Assembly (NCBI GenBank): GCA_029959085.1
Contig: JARWIR010000051.1
Location: 1,984,001-2,048,000, forward strand
Length of the DNA stretch: 64,000 nt
From: Nemophila menziesii
Lineage: Eukaryota > Streptophyta > Magnoliopsida > Boraginales > Hydrophyllaceae
Direction of reading: 5' to 3'
The position numbers were made by a program, and so were the translations under genes. Positions 1 to 12,719 of this stretch are shown piece after piece; the stretch's first letter is position 1; every line of letters starts with the position of its first letter. The notes under the pieces are model-generated. The model was not told the origin of the DNA and ran no database searches. It worked only from the letters and a program-made list of their open reading frames with translations.

Positions 1-858
1 GTTTAAAACTGCAAATTCTTTTAACCAATAGTATATAAGTGAAAAAAACTCTTTTATTCTAGTATCTTTAGACATCTATTATACCTAGTATACAAAAGAA
101 ACTGGAAATTGTTTATGATGATGCTGAAAGGATTGGAATTGGATGATTGTGAAGTTTGCTGCATGCTGGTTTGATTTGAAGTTTTGAATCAAATTTCGAA
201 TGGCTATTAGTTATTCTGAACTAGCGGTTAGATTTAGTAAACTTAGTCTACGGTGATTGTGATTCTATTTTGTTTTGGTGCTGTGGCACCTCTCATTGTC
301 AAAAAAAAATGATTGTGAAGTTTGCTGGTTTGATTCGAAGTTTTGTTCTTTCTTCCCATTTGGTTCATAAGAAATGGGAAAGACAATAGTCAAGTCAAAC
401 GCGGATTGGAAAGACAATAGTCAAACTCGGAAGGTTTGACTTGTATTTCATTGAATATGTAGAGAGTTAGCGAGTAAGCATTATATTTCCTTGGTTGGGA
501 ATTTTTTTTCTTCCAAATAAAACTTGGTTGGGAGTAGGGACCATTTACTCCATCAATCATATTTTTTTCCATCATCCAAAGTATCACAACAAACAAACTT
601 TTGGAAAAATTAAAAAACACAATAAACAAACTTGCCGACGTTTGTTTACAAAATGCATGTGTTCTATTATACAATATATTAGGGTGATCTATAATAATGA
701 GTTTCTTTTTTAATCAATGTTAGTTTTTCCTTTAAGGAATAATTATCAATTAAAAATTATTTATAACTTGAGTTATCCTTTAACAACTCTTATATTTTTG
801 CATAATCATAAATTACTTATTTTATAATTTTAATAACTATTAAACACTTCTAACTTTT
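1..858. other. Non-coding AT-rich stretch
   Basis: No gene is supported here. Two short direct repeats are visible: a segment around 144-186 recurs at 310-345, and a roughly 20-base phrase containing AAGACAATAGTCAA occurs twice between 382 and 430. The open frames of 72-94 codons have no recognisable similarity and low-complexity composition, so I treat them as chance. Confidence 0.5.
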
Positions 859-866
859 ATATTACC

Positions 867-1580
867 TAGGGGTGTGCATCGGGTTAGAAAACCCGCATAA
901 CCCGACCAAACCGATCACACTAACCCGAAATTATACGGGTTAGTTTTTAATTGGGTGGGTTGCGGTTTACATTTTTGAAAAAATATACACATGTTTGCGG
1001 GTTGTGGATTTTAAACTTGAAACCCGCAAACCCGCATATACTTGATTACATTATAGTATAAAAATTAAAAAAAATCGTATTGCTCATTTTATTCAAATAA
1101 TATAGTGGGGGTCATGTGTTTTTCACTCTACATTTTTTTTAATCCTCCCCCTTTTTTAAAAATATTTTGAAATCCCTCAATATTTCAATAATAATTTATC
1201 TAATGAATATGTTTTTCATTTCAATTATGATATTATTTGTACTCTTTGTTCAATTCATATATTTAGTTTCCTAAAATCTCATTTTATATCTTTTAATCAT
1301 AGATGATTTGAAATGCATATGCGTATCCTAAACAACATTTTTTCGTTATAATTTTCATTTGTAATATAAATTTGACTCGTCAAATGAATATGGGTACAAA
1401 ATCGTCTTCTTTATCGAACTAAATCACCCGCAAATGCACCCGCAACCCGCCTAACCCGAAACTCAATGGTTTAAGTAATGTATTGGACGGGTGCGGGTCT
1501 TATTTTTCAAAATCCGCACAAGAACGGGCGGTTTGTGGGTTGAACATTTTTTATACAAAACCGACCCACGCACACCCCTA
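867..1580. mobile_element. hAT-like MITE (714 bp)
   Basis: The element has perfect 11-bp terminal inverted repeats (TAGGGGTGTGC at the left, its complement at the right end) and is flanked by identical 8-bp direct repeats ATATTACC at 859-866 and 1581-1588. An 8-bp target-site duplication and a TAGGGGTG-type terminus are hallmarks of hAT superfamily elements. The subterminal regions hold many copies of an AACCCG/CGGGTT motif in both orientations. No transposase frame is present, so it is non-autonomous. Confidence 0.85.
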
Positions 1581-1990
1581 ATATTACCATTCTTTTAAAT
1601 AAAATTATATTAATCTAAATATATCATATCTAATAGAAATTGGCCGAGATCAATGAAGAAAAATTTAAAATAACTGTTATTCAGCATACTATGAAAATTT
1701 CTCCTATAGACTCAAGCACTCTCACTTAATCCACTCTTCTTACTAAAGACCACTAATATAATTTTACATTATAATCTATTTTTTCACTATCCATTATTCC
1801 TTTAAAATAATTTTAGTCATTATATCTATATTTTCTTTTTTAATACATATGAAAGCCACTTTGGATTCGGAATTATTTTAATTCCAAGAAAATTCGATCA
1901 CATGACCTATATTTAAATAAATACACAAATTCCTAAAAATATCTCATCTTCACTCATTCTTTCTCTATTTTTGTTTTTTAGGCCATTTAC

Positions 1991-2098
<108 letters not shown>

Positions 2099-2498
2099 CT
2101 AAAGTTTCAGCACTCAAATCCTTGTTTAAGATGGCTGTTCAAGTTTCTCCAGCAAAATCTTCGTAGCTTCTCCATTTTTTAGCTCTATTTTTGCAAAACA
2201 ACTTCGATGGCTCCAATTAGCATAACGATTCAATTCACCCTTATAACTAGGAAACATCAACTTAGTTGAAAACCCAAACAATATCTATTCTTTTATTCAT
2301 GTATTTTATTAATTAGCAGCTAAATCCATCTACGCTTCTTAAGAACACAATATCAAGATTAACAAACTTAGTCTATGTGGAGACGATAACTCTTATACTT
2401 CTTAATATTACTTGTCAATGATTTGTACACTTGCGGTTAGTTAAGCTCTTGCTGAATCGGTAGTTTATTTCATCACACCTTGGGAAACTACAAGTTTT

Positions 2499-2517
2499 TA
2501 GCGTCGCTGTCCAGGAC
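2499..2517 (+). other. Degenerate primer-binding site (tRNA-Asp type)
   Basis: TAGCGTCGCTGTCCAGGAC matches the site of the intact element, TGGCGCCGCTGCCGGGGAC, with changes mostly of C-to-T/G-to-A type. That pattern fits decay of methylated cytosines. It lies just inside the LTR end, as expected for a plus-strand element. Confidence 0.7.
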
Positions 2518-2619
2518 TATTTAATTAATTATTGTGTTTGTTTAGTGTGGTAGATTTAGTTGTTTTTCTATTTATGCTTGTTTTTGTATTTTTCTCTTTC
2601 ACATATACTTAGGTTTGGT

Positions 2620-2659
2620 GTATGCTCTTGGATACGGAGAAGTTACTATGAGCTCAAAG

Positions 2660-2736
<77 letters not shown>

Positions 2737-3365
2737 AAAGGAATCAAAAAGCTATGAAAAATAATAATAGGCCAGTGAATGTAGATGTTGATGGGAATCC
2801 AATCCCAAGAGTAGATGTTGTACCACCTAGTGCAGAGAAAATATATTAAAATCAAATCCCCTAGGAGTTCAACCACCAGTAGGAGGTAATGGAAGAGTTC
2901 CACCTAACGTTCAAAACAACCCACGTAGAGAACAAGGTCTTCTTGGTCAAGGAGACCAATTTTGAGTTCAACAGTTAGGGATTCACCCTCTAATTATTCA
3001 GGCTGCTCGATTCAAGCCCGATCCAGGTATGCTTAATCAATTCACGAGTTATGCTAACTACAATAGAGTCGTTCATCAAGATCAGAAGTTCATGCAGAAT
3101 TATGATGCCTACATTACTCAAGGTGTCACTAAAGAGAAAATGTATTACTTCATGTTCCAATTTTTCTTGACCGGGGGTTCAGGCGAGTGGTTGGATCGTT
3201 AACCAGCAAAATTGATTTCGTCATGGGGCAAACTTCAAGCAAAATTACTATTTGGTAGTATCCATGGAGTATGAGAATGAAGGATCAAATGGAATTTTAT
3301 AATTTCCACCAAGGCGATGGAGAGAGCTTAGGAGAGACATGGACGAGATTTCAAGCGAGGTTAGT
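2620..3365 (+). pseudogene. gag pseudogene of Athila-type element
   Basis: Reading the frames together gives a gag-like protein with the family phrase FKPDPGMLNQF near 3015 and later MQNYDAYITQGVT and FFLTGGSGEWLDR. These align in order with the gag of the element at 61.6 kb ([37 protein letters not shown]). In-frame stops follow WLDR and occur at several other points, and a (GA)n microsatellite has expanded inside the N-terminal part. It cannot make a functional protein. Confidence 0.75.
2665..2735 (+). repeat. (GA)n microsatellite, about 71 bp
   Basis: This GA dinucleotide run lies inside the decayed gag leader. It is complementary to the (CT)n run at 1996-2095. Confidence 0.95.
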
Positions 3366-3379
3366 GTCGTCCTCTAATG

Positions 3380-3600
3380 TGTGATAAATAATTAACACAA
3401 AAGGAGGGCGACTTCCTGCAAGTGTACGGGTCGTTGATAAGAAATAACATAGTAAATTACAGGATGCATCGTCTCCACAAGGACTATCAAGATTAACTCA
3501 ATGTGTTTCACAATACAATTTTTTATAGTTTGGGAGTAATATGATAAATAAAAGTAAATAATAATATGTTTGTTTGGTTTTATAAAAGAGAAAAAAGCTT
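3380..3600 (-). repeat. Probable LTR fragment in inverted orientation
   Basis: On the minus strand this holds GTGGAGACGATGCATCCTG followed later by GTACACTTGCAGGAAG. The same order (GTGGAGACGAT, then GTACACTTGCGG) occurs on the plus strand at about 2377-2440 and resembles the ends of Ty3/gypsy LTRs. I infer an inverted LTR remnant. No terminus or TSD was found. Confidence 0.35.
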
Positions 3601-3970
3601 AACGGAACGAACAATACGAAAATGATTTAACTGCGTCTCTTCTCTGTTATTTTTTCGTATTAATTTTGAATTGAATTTTATGTAAAAATAATTTATTTTT
3701 TATTTTTCATTAAGCTTGTAATTTTTTCCCTTTCTATAAATAATTTTTGTGGGTAGTATTACCATTTTCTTTTTCGTTTTTATTACTCAATTTTTTAGTA
3801 TACGTACATAGTAATTTTGTTTCAGAAACAAATAATTCACTGCGTATATTCAGTGAAATGTTGATTATATTCAGAGAATTCACTGAGTACTTAGAAATTC
3901 ACTAAGTACTTAGAAAATTCTCTGAGAACTGACGTAGTTTTTTTATGGTAAATTCTCTGAGTATTTTTTG

Positions 3971-4281
3971 AAATCACTTAATACAACACATAATCATTAA
4001 GTATTAATGCAAACTCGATGAGTATCACTGATTATAACACAAAATCACTGAGTATTAATGCAAAATCGCCGAGTATCACTGATTATAACACAAAATCACT
4101 GAGTACTAATGCAGATTTGCTACCACTGATTATAACATAAAATCACTTAGTATTAATATAAAGTCGATGAATATAACTGATTATAACAATTAACACAAAA
4201 TCACTGAGTATTAATACAATATCGCTGAGTATCACTAATTATAACATAAAATACTGAGTTTAATGCAAAATCATTAAGTGA
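3971..4281 (+). repeat. 51-bp tandem repeat, about six degenerate copies
   Basis: The unit reads approximately AATCACTGAGTATTAATGC, then AAAATCGCTGAGTATCACTG and ATTATAACACAA. Two central copies are nearly identical and the outer ones carry substitutions and indels. A shorter degenerate repeat with AAATGGAGCTC-like phrases follows at 4290-4400. The flanks (3601-3970 and 4400-4756) are AT-rich and show no gene. Confidence 0.75.
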
Positions 4282-5979
4282 TGTGAAAATAGAGCTCCAA
4301 ATGCTTCAAAAATGGAGCTCAAAATGCTTCAAAAATGGGGCTTGAATGTGCTAAAAAAAGTAAAGTCGATATGCTACGAAAATGGAGATCGAAATGTTTC
4401 GAAAAAGAAGATCAAAAATTTGTAGAGAGAAGAAGGGGGATTTGAGAAAAAAAATTGAAAAGAAGAGAGAGAAAGAATGAAAGATAGAGAAATTTGAAAA
4501 AAAAAATGAATAAAAATAGAAAGTTACTTTTTATATATATATCTTTTAAAAGTATTTTTGACCCATAAACTTTTTGATAGCCTCTTAGTAGGAGAGTGTA
4601 AGGTCAAAGTGTTTTTTACTAATCATTCTTTTGACAAAAAAAAACTAATCATTCAAAGAAAAAAGAAAAACAAAAAAAGATTAAATAACAACAAATAATC
4701 AGATTTGTTTTGAAAAAGTTGTATTAAGTTTTTTTTCTTTAAAACCATGATTATTAGACAACCCATGTGTTAGTGTGATTATCAAGGCCTATCCCGGTGA
4801 CACAGAGCCTCGTCTTAAAAACGCTCTCTAAATAACAACTACTGTTCAAATCAAACACCAAAATTTAAACAAGAATCCCTTATTTCTCATCCAAATTCTG
4901 AACTTCTTTTTTCCTTCTTTTAACATTTTATCTTGATTTTAAGTTTTACTCCTTACCCTATAACATCTTTAAGGTTTTATGGGTCATGGTTTTTCAAAAT
5001 TATAATCCAGTTTAATAAGCTTAACTTATACTAGTCGTTAAGATCTTTATGTTGCTTTTTCTTATATTTATTTTTATATATGTACATACTTTTGCAACTC
5101 TTTACAATTATGCTAATATTTCTAGTCAGTTGATTAAGATGAATCTCGATGATTGGGGGACATGCATTCACATGCAAGTACTTATTTGGGCTCTAAATAT
5201 TCTGTTGGGTTTAGAGATTGTGAATGGGTTTGTTGGATTGGGATTAAATGGAAGGAAGGTTCGCATGCATCAAGGTTGGAGTTGTGGGGATTTTTGTCTT
5301 GCTAGTATGTACTTCTCGGACTGGATCATTATCTGGGGTTTAATACTAGAATTATGGAAAAGCTATGCATAATATACGAGGAGAAACGTTTGGTTTTCAT
5401 ATATCATCCATAATGTGAAGGTAAAATTTTGTCTCGGTTTCTACGCGTTGTGATAACCAAGAAAAATTATACTAGAGTTGATCCGAAATGTAGGATTCAA
5501 CAGGCGTTTTCAGTTGTCTTCTTCAATATTTATATCAAAAATAAAATTATAAAACCCATCATAGTTGCTAACTTGCTATTTATATCCCTAACATATTTCA
5601 CACGCCTTATTTTACAATTTCCAATAAGATAATTAAGCACTTGTCAAAATTTAGCTGCTGCACGTGCGACTTTGAACCTTCTTCTTCTGAAGAAGAGTCT
5701 ATTCATCTCCGTTATAAAAGTAACATAGAGATTTTCTTATCTTTTCACTTTCTTTTAGCTCACATGTTCTGTAAGCTTTTACTCTTGAAAATGTCTACAA
5801 AAATCAACCACTCACTCCCAATTGCAAAGATTTCTGATGATAACTTGGAAAAGTTTGTTGTCATGCCACTCTCATCAAAAGCTACTTCCATCAAATCCAC
5901 TACCATAGAATCTCGTTGCAAAAAATGTTTCAGAACGAATCATACCTCTCCCGGTGTTCAGAAAGACTGTCCTAGATAA

Positions 5980-7699
5980 TTGGAACATCAAATGCAGAAT
6001 TAACTTTGAGGAAATCTCATCAAATGTCTTTAAAATCACGTTGGACGATGAAGAAGAACCTAACAGAATCTATTTCATCAGACCATGCCTTGTTCAGTCA
6101 ATGCATGTGATCATTGTATGACTCAATGAAGGTGAAAAAGTAATTAACTTGGATCTGATCAACTCATATGCGTGCATTCGTGTTTATGGGTTAGCAGGGA
6201 CGCAATGCACTATTGATACGATTGAGACGCTGGGTAATTTTATTGGAGAAGTGGTGGAGATTGATCATCCAGTTGCGGATATTGATGAACAAGAGTTTAT
6301 CCATTTTTGAGTTAAATTTGATACTAGGAACCCGCTTAAAACTGGGGTGTATATCGAACAATTTGAAGGTCCTACAATCAGTGGCTTTCATTTATGAAAG
6401 TATAGGTATGTATTGTTTCAACTGTGGAGTGCTGGGTCATAATAAGAACACATGCTCAACATGTATTTTGAGACCTAGATGTAATGACAACTCTTTCAAA
6501 TACACAAACTGGTGTAGAGAACTCACGATGAAGAGTGACAACGAACCAGTTTTTGTTATAAGGAAAAGAGATAGATGGGGGTCTTTGATGCAATTATCAT
6601 ATTTTATCCCTTCAGGAGGTTCTAGGGAGATGATGTAGAGCGTGACAGAGATTCTCATAATGGTGGTTTGACATGTAATTACTCTGGTTTCAATGTTGGC
6701 ACGATTAGGGTATCAATTAAACCAGCTGAAGACAACAAAAATAAGGAAAACAAGAAAGATGGATCAGAGTCAACTAAAAGGAAAAGAGAAAATACAGGGT
6801 TATTAGGTGATATTACTAATGGAATCGAAATGCCAAATGAACCTTTTGACATCTCTGCTACAAGGTTCCAAGGGGTTTATAAAGTGTTTCAAAATGAGTG
6901 GGTGGATGTAAGCAAAAGCTTGGTGGTTAATAGTCAATCAGTGAATGAAGTTATTGCAGCTAGCAATATTGATATTGATGAACTATACAAGAATTTTACT
7001 ACTGAGGACGAGTTTCAAAATGATCCTGGCAATGACAATTAGGGTAAGTATAATAATAAAGGAAAAGTTGTGGTAATAGAAACAAGAGAATTAAGGACAA
7101 AATTTAGAAATAATGATAAAGTAAGGATTGTTCCTAAATATTATGAAGACGAGTCTTTTATCCCAGAAGAAGAATCTCTCAGTTCTCAATCTATTCACCA
7201 AAGTCAACACGTCAGACCTTGAAATGAAATTCAACAGGTTAGAAGGCAAACTGCGAGAATAAGGGTGCATGGTCCTGGTGAAATTTTTACGTGGAATGAT
7301 AACTCTAAGAGAAAAGTCCCAGAAACTAGAGATAGTGACTTCTTTGCAAGCAAGAGGAGGAAACAAGAAGAGTTCGAGATGATGGGGAAGAAAATTGGTG
7401 AAATCCAGTTGTTTATGGATGATATCCATGACTTTCTTTGTGATGTGAAGCACCAATTTATGATCAAAGAAGGACTCTACCAAAGGTATGACCTGATTAC
7501 GGAGGTAGGTAATGCTGATAAGAGAATACTCTATTATTGCAAAGGAATTCAATGTGATGGACATTTTGAGAGAGATGAAGACAATGATGGTGACTCTACT
7601 GGTGCAGTTGGTTCCCAGACTCCTCATGTGAGAAACGGCTACATCAATTACATGCATATTGGTGAAGAAATCCTGAATGTCAATAACTTTAATGGATAG
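5980..7699 (+). pseudogene. LINE ORF1 (nucleic-acid-binding protein), broken
   Basis: The frames join into a typical plant LINE ORF1. A DUF4283-like region (ACIRVYGLAGTQCTIDTIE near 6170) is followed by a CCHC knuckle CFNCGVLGHNKNTC (C-x2-C-x4-H-x4-C) near 6415-6457. A lysine-rich middle and an acidic tail come next. ORF1 normally coats the LINE RNA. Several in-frame stops (for example after 6310 and at 7040-7042) break it. Its last codons overlap the ORF2 start: the ORF1 stop is at 7697-7699 and the ORF2 ATG at 7692. The 5' limit is unsure; I see no recognisable protein between 4772 and 5980. Confidence 0.7.
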
Positions 7700-10600
7700 T
7701 TATATGATGTGGAATTGTCAAGGTGCTACGGCGGCCTTGACTAAAAAAAGCTTAAAGTCCCTTCTATCTAAGTTTAATGTGTCTGTGTTGTGTCTAGTAG
7801 AGACTAAGATGAAAAAGGATGATGTTAGTGTGTTTAAACCGTTAAAATCATTTAAGTAACGTCATGTTATTGATCCTACTGGCTCTTGTTCAAGCTCAAC
7901 AAGGATTGTGGTGGCGTGGAAAGAATGTGTTTGTCTTAATGTTATCTTATCTAGTATTTTGTATGTTGTTTGTGAAGTACATGAAGTTTGTGGAAGTAAA
8001 TGGTTTTTAATTTTTGTTTACGCACCAACTGATGAAGCAATGAGATCAATTCTTTGGGATGAACTAACGAATTGGTTCGCAAAGCAAGTTGACCCAGTTT
8101 TAATGTTGGGAGATTTTAACGAGGTAGCTAAGTTTACAGAGAAAAGAGGTAAAAATCCCGCAAACTTGGAGAGAATCTTAAAATTTAACAATTTCATTAA
8201 CAATAATGGTTTAATTGAGATTGAGTCTAAGGGTTTTTTTAATACTTGGAGTAACAATAGAACTGGCAATGAAAACGTAAAAGAAAACTCGATAGAGGTT
8301 TGGGTAATTTTAAATTTCTTAATCTCTTTCCAAATGCTACTATAAAAGTCCCTCCTGCGGTGGGTTCGGACCATTCGCCTTTGATTTTCCAAAAAGATTT
8401 TAGCTGGAGTAAATATAAAAAATCATTCATGTTCGATTCAAGGTGGTTTGAAAATGATAATTGTAAAGATATTCAGGGCCGGATTTGGGGAGAGGCCAAG
8501 GAGGCCATGGCCTTGGGCCCCTCCCCAACTCTTAGAATTATTAGGGCCTTTTCTGGAACATAAGTTTTTTTTCATTAAAAAAGCCCAATTTTAGCCCACC
8601 TGAAATAAAAGGATAAGACTTTATTTTTTAGTTAAAAAATATTTAGTTAAGTTATTACTTGTTAACTTTTTTACGGATATAACTTGTTGACTTAAAAAAA
8701 GACTAAGATATTTTTTTCCTATAAAATTTATTTGATTATTTTTTTACTATATTTTGAATATTTTTATTTTATTTTATATAACTTGGAACTTTTTTTAGGG
8801 GTCAATTTTTTATGATTTGCCTTAGGCCCCCAAAATGTCAGGACCGGCCTTGAAGATATTATAGCCGATTCTTGGAATAAACAGTGTCAGGATAATGCCA
8901 TAACAAATTTCTATCTAAAAAAGGAAGAAACATGTAGGGCCTTAACAAAATGGAGTAAAAAAACTTTTGGTAATAGTAGGAAGAGAATTAATGAGTTACA
9001 TGACAAACTAGCTACACTACAAGATACGGAAACAAATCAAGATCATATGGATTTAACCAAAGGCATTAAAAAAGAAATTGATAAACTTTGGACGCAAGAA
9101 TAAATCTATTGGGCAGATAAGGAAAGAGATCAACATACACAGTGGGGTGATAAAAACACAACGTATTTTCATAATATCTCGAAACGTAGAAGGAATATCA
9201 ATAGAATATGTGCCATTAAAAATGAATATGATCTATGGGTTGATGATATTGATGAAATTAAGAAACCCTTTCAAAAATATTATGTGAATTTATTAAAAGA
9301 GGAGCCTGAGATTGATAATGAAGATATCACATATTATATACCTTGTAAAATCACAAATGAGATGAATGATAATATTATAAGAACACCGAATTTGGATGAG
9401 GTTAAAACTGCACTTTTCAGCATGTCAGGAATGAAGGCACCGGGACCCGATGGCCTTACAGGTAAATTTAATTAGGAATTTTGGGAAATTATGAAGGATG
9501 ACATATATAAAATTGTGGTGGATTTTTTTGACCTTAAATGTGATCTGAAGATGATTAATGATACGGTTATTACTCTAATACCTAAAGGTGAAACTCAAGA
9601 AGAACCTAAAGATTATAGACCCATTCTGTGTATCAACTTTATTTATAAAATTATAGCAAAAATACTAGCCTTACGACTTCAACCTCTTATGGATGAAATT
9701 ATTTCACCAACCCAGTCGGCTTTTATTAAAGGGAGAAGTATTCAAAATAACATTATAGTGGCTCAGAAAGTTTCATATTTTCTAAAGTGCAAGCGCATAT
9801 CAAATAAACAGTATGCGGCCATTAAGATTGATATGAAGAAAACATATGATAAAGTTAACTGAAAGTTTCTGTTGAAAGTTCTTAAACAAATTGATTTCTG
9901 TGAGAATGGAGAATGCTAATATACAACTGTATATCAACAATGAGTATGCAAATGAAAATTAATGGAGAAAGACTTGAAAGCTTTAAACCCCAAAATGGTA
10001 TTAGACAAGGGGATCCATTATCTCTGCAACTTTTCTCAATTATGACTGAAGCTCTAATTTATCTTATAAATCATTACATCAGAAATGAAAACACCAAAGG
10101 ACTGAAAATATCAAGGAACTATCCGGTATTAACCCATCTTTTATTTGCGGATGATGCTTTATTCTTTATGGAAGCAAATAATAATGAATTTGATAAATTT
10201 AAGGATATTTTAGAAAAATATTGTTTAGCTTCTGGTCAAAGGATCAATTATGGTAAATCACCAATTCTCTTTAGCAAAGGAATTAATGTAGGTTTAAAAA
10301 GAGCCTTGAAGAAAGAATAGGTATATCAAGTACAAATTCTCTGGGAAAGTACTTAGGAATACCTCTTACGTTAAAGAGATCTAAAACGGAAAATTTGAAT
10401 TATATTAAAGACAAATTAATTGGGAAATCGTCAAGTTGGATTTCGAAATATTTATTTGAAGGTGGAAAGGAATTTCTAATGAAAGTGGTACTACAAGCTA
10501 TCCCGAATTACGCTATGTCAATATTTGAATTTCTGAAGGAGTTATGTAAAAAATTATCTGCTATTGTTTCTAATTTTTATTGGGATTCGATGGATAGGAA

Positions 10601-12068
10601 AAGGATTCATTGGGTTTCGTGGAAAAGAATATCCAGATCAAAGCAAATAGGCTGACTTGGATTTAGGGATTTTCAGAAAATGAACTTAGCCCTTCTTGCA
10701 AAACAAGCGTGAAGACTTTTAAAAAACCCAATTCATTGGTAGCCAAAGTCATAAAGGGTATTTGTCATCCCGATACGGATATATGTAACACTAAGTTAAA
10801 ATAAAAAAAAGTCGTGGAGTTGGACTAGTATTTTTAAAGGGTTCCAGTTTATTAAGAAAGAATGTTGCTGACAAACTGGTAATGGACTGGTAGCTAATAT
10901 TTGGGATGACAACTGGATTGGGCCGGGTATGAAAATAAACAAATATGAATGGTTAGGCATCACAAAAATGGCAGAATTATTTAATAATAATTATTCAGGA
11001 TGGAATTAAAACTTAATTAATTTGATTTGTAATGAAAGAGAAAAATACGAAATAAGTAGGATACGAATCTTGAATATTGATAACGAAGACAAAATAATTT
11101 GGCCCCATTCAAGAGATGGGGGAGTATAGTACAAAGACTGGATACCACCGATTAGTTAGTCAAGAGCTAAGAGCACAAACTTCGGTTAGAGGCGAAAACA
11201 ATGGAGAGTTCTCTCTATGGTCTACTATATGGAAAACAAACGTTCCGACAAAGATAAGAAATTTTGCATGGAAAATATGCAATAATGCTATTCCTACAGA
11301 AACTACTCTACAAAAAAAATGTATCGATTCAACAATATGTGAATAGTGTGAAGAGGCCGACGAAACAATAAAGCATTTATTCCTAAAATGTCCTTTTAGC
11401 GTAGCAATTTGGGCGCAATCTTCTCTTCAAATAAAAATAGATAAAGGAATGACTCAAACACTTAAATAATGGTTCACTAATATAGTCAAAAGTTATGTGG
11501 AGAATGGATGGGAGAAAAATCGTGTTACGAGTAATATTCTCTCAATTCTTTGGAGCATGTGGAAAGCGAGAATGAAGGGTTTCTTTAAGAAAAAGAAATT
11601 GGATATATAAGAAATTATTAATGAATCCAATAAAACCATTAATAAACTTTATAATTTGGATTTGAAATGCAAAGAGAGTGTAATATTGGGAAAAGTTAGA
11701 CAAAATGATGAGGAAGATAATAAAATTCTTTTAGATACAGCGGAATTGGTGTGGCATAATGATGCATCGTTTGTAAACGACAAGGAGCCATCACGAATAG
11801 CTTCGATTGCCATAGAAAATGATGGAAGAATCAGTGACAAGAGATTTAGAAGAGGTCTTTTTAAGAGTGTCAAAGAAGGAGAATGTTGGGCTATTTTACA
11901 AGCAATGAAGGCACCCGAAATTGTTAAGTGTAAAGAAGCTTCTTTCTACACAGATTACTTTAAAATTGTTCAAGATATTAATCACAAAAAAAAAATTGAC
12001 TAGAAAATCTCCATTGATCGAAACGATCTGGAAATAGACTTCAAAATTTTAAGAATGGAAAATTTATT
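7692..12068 (+). pseudogene. LINE ORF2 (endonuclease-RT-RNase H), broken
   Basis: ORF2 opens with MDSYMMWNCQGA, the usual start of the AP-endonuclease domain. LMLGDFNEV (catalytic Asp and Asn) lies near 8104 and GSDHSPL near 8366. The reverse transcriptase follows: APGPDGL near 9440, DYRPI near 9613, NGIRQGDPLS near 9990 and the catalytic FADDALFF near 10146. A zinc-binding connector lies at about 11.1-11.4 kb. An RNase H fold (HNDAS near 11757, EGECWA near 11877, YTDYFKIVQDI near 11949) comes last. It is split by the hAT-like insert at 8474-8852 and by many frameshifts and stops, so it is inactive. Confidence 0.85.
8474..8852. mobile_element. hAT-like non-autonomous insert in LINE ORF2
   Basis: The insert begins CAGGGCCGG and ends with the complement of CAAGGCCGG, an imperfect 9-bp inverted terminus common among plant hAT elements. 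It is flanked by identical 8-bp duplications AAGATATT at 8466-8473 and 8853-8860. Removing the insert plus one duplication restores the LINE reading order around the codons for KDI. There is no transposase frame in its 379 bp. It must be younger than the LINE. Confidence 0.9.
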
Positions 12069-12222
12069 ACCATTGCAGACGTGACAACAGAATATGTAAG
12101 GAAGGGTGGTGATCTAACTTTATGAACTCTATTAATGTTATTATTTTAGTAATATAATATTGACTTGTAATAATTAAATTTTACTTATTTGAATGAAAAA
12201 AAAAAAAGACAACCGATGTGTT

Positions 12223-12719
12223 CAATTATCTTCATCGATTATTTTCTTTTTCAAGGATTCCGCATGAATCCTCGTATATTAACATTACTTGCTTGGTTCA
12301 ATTTTAAGGAAATGATACTTCAATTTTGTATCCGAAAGGTAGCTGCTGACCAAAAATAAAAAAAAAAGTATCCGAAAGGTAGCCTGAGTATGACCAAGTC
12401 TACTGCACTACTGGCACCCATCTCTTGACTTCTTAAGTTTGTCAACTTAGTAAACGGGAGCACGGGATTCGTACAACTTAAAGATGAATATTTGAAAAAT
12501 AAAAAAAATATTTTAATTTGTCTCATAAATAATATCAACTTAATTATAAAAAAGAAAAACCTAAAAGAAGGTTAGAGAGATTTTTCCTAAATCTATCCAA
12601 TTTAACGCTTAGCTTGTCATACTTATAAATATAATTATGAAATATAATTAATATATTATCTACTTATAAATCTCGGCCCTTTGAGAAAGCCGAGATTAAA
12701 TTTATCCAAAATAAAATCT
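12223..12719. other. Non-coding spacer between two LINEs
   Basis: AT-rich sequence with a local direct repeat (ATCCGAAAGGTAGC at about 12330 and 12370). No gene or terminus is recognised. Confidence 0.5.

Larger units (their letters stand above)
4772..12207 (+). mobile_element. L1-type LINE, full-length but decayed, with TSD
   Basis: The element ends in a 12-base poly(A) at 12196-12207. It is flanked by a 15-bp direct repeat with one mismatch: GACAACCCATGTGTT at 4757-4771 and GACAACCGATGTGTT at 12208-12222. The order is a long leader, ORF1 with a zinc knuckle, then ORF2 with endonuclease, reverse transcriptase and a C-terminal RNase H, as in plant L1 elements. A 379-bp hAT-like element interrupts ORF2. 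Net of that the LINE is about 7.06 kb. Frameshifts and stops are scattered through both ORFs, so it is not autonomous now. Confidence 0.85.

Noticed and set aside
2560..2903. Overlapping plus and minus frames with poly Glu-Arg or Leu-Ser
   Set aside because: They are translations of the (GA)n microsatellite.
5049..5372. 107-codon hydrophobic frame in the LINE leader
   Set aside because: It does not begin with a domain known from LINE ORF1 and its composition follows the AT-rich leader, so support is too weak.
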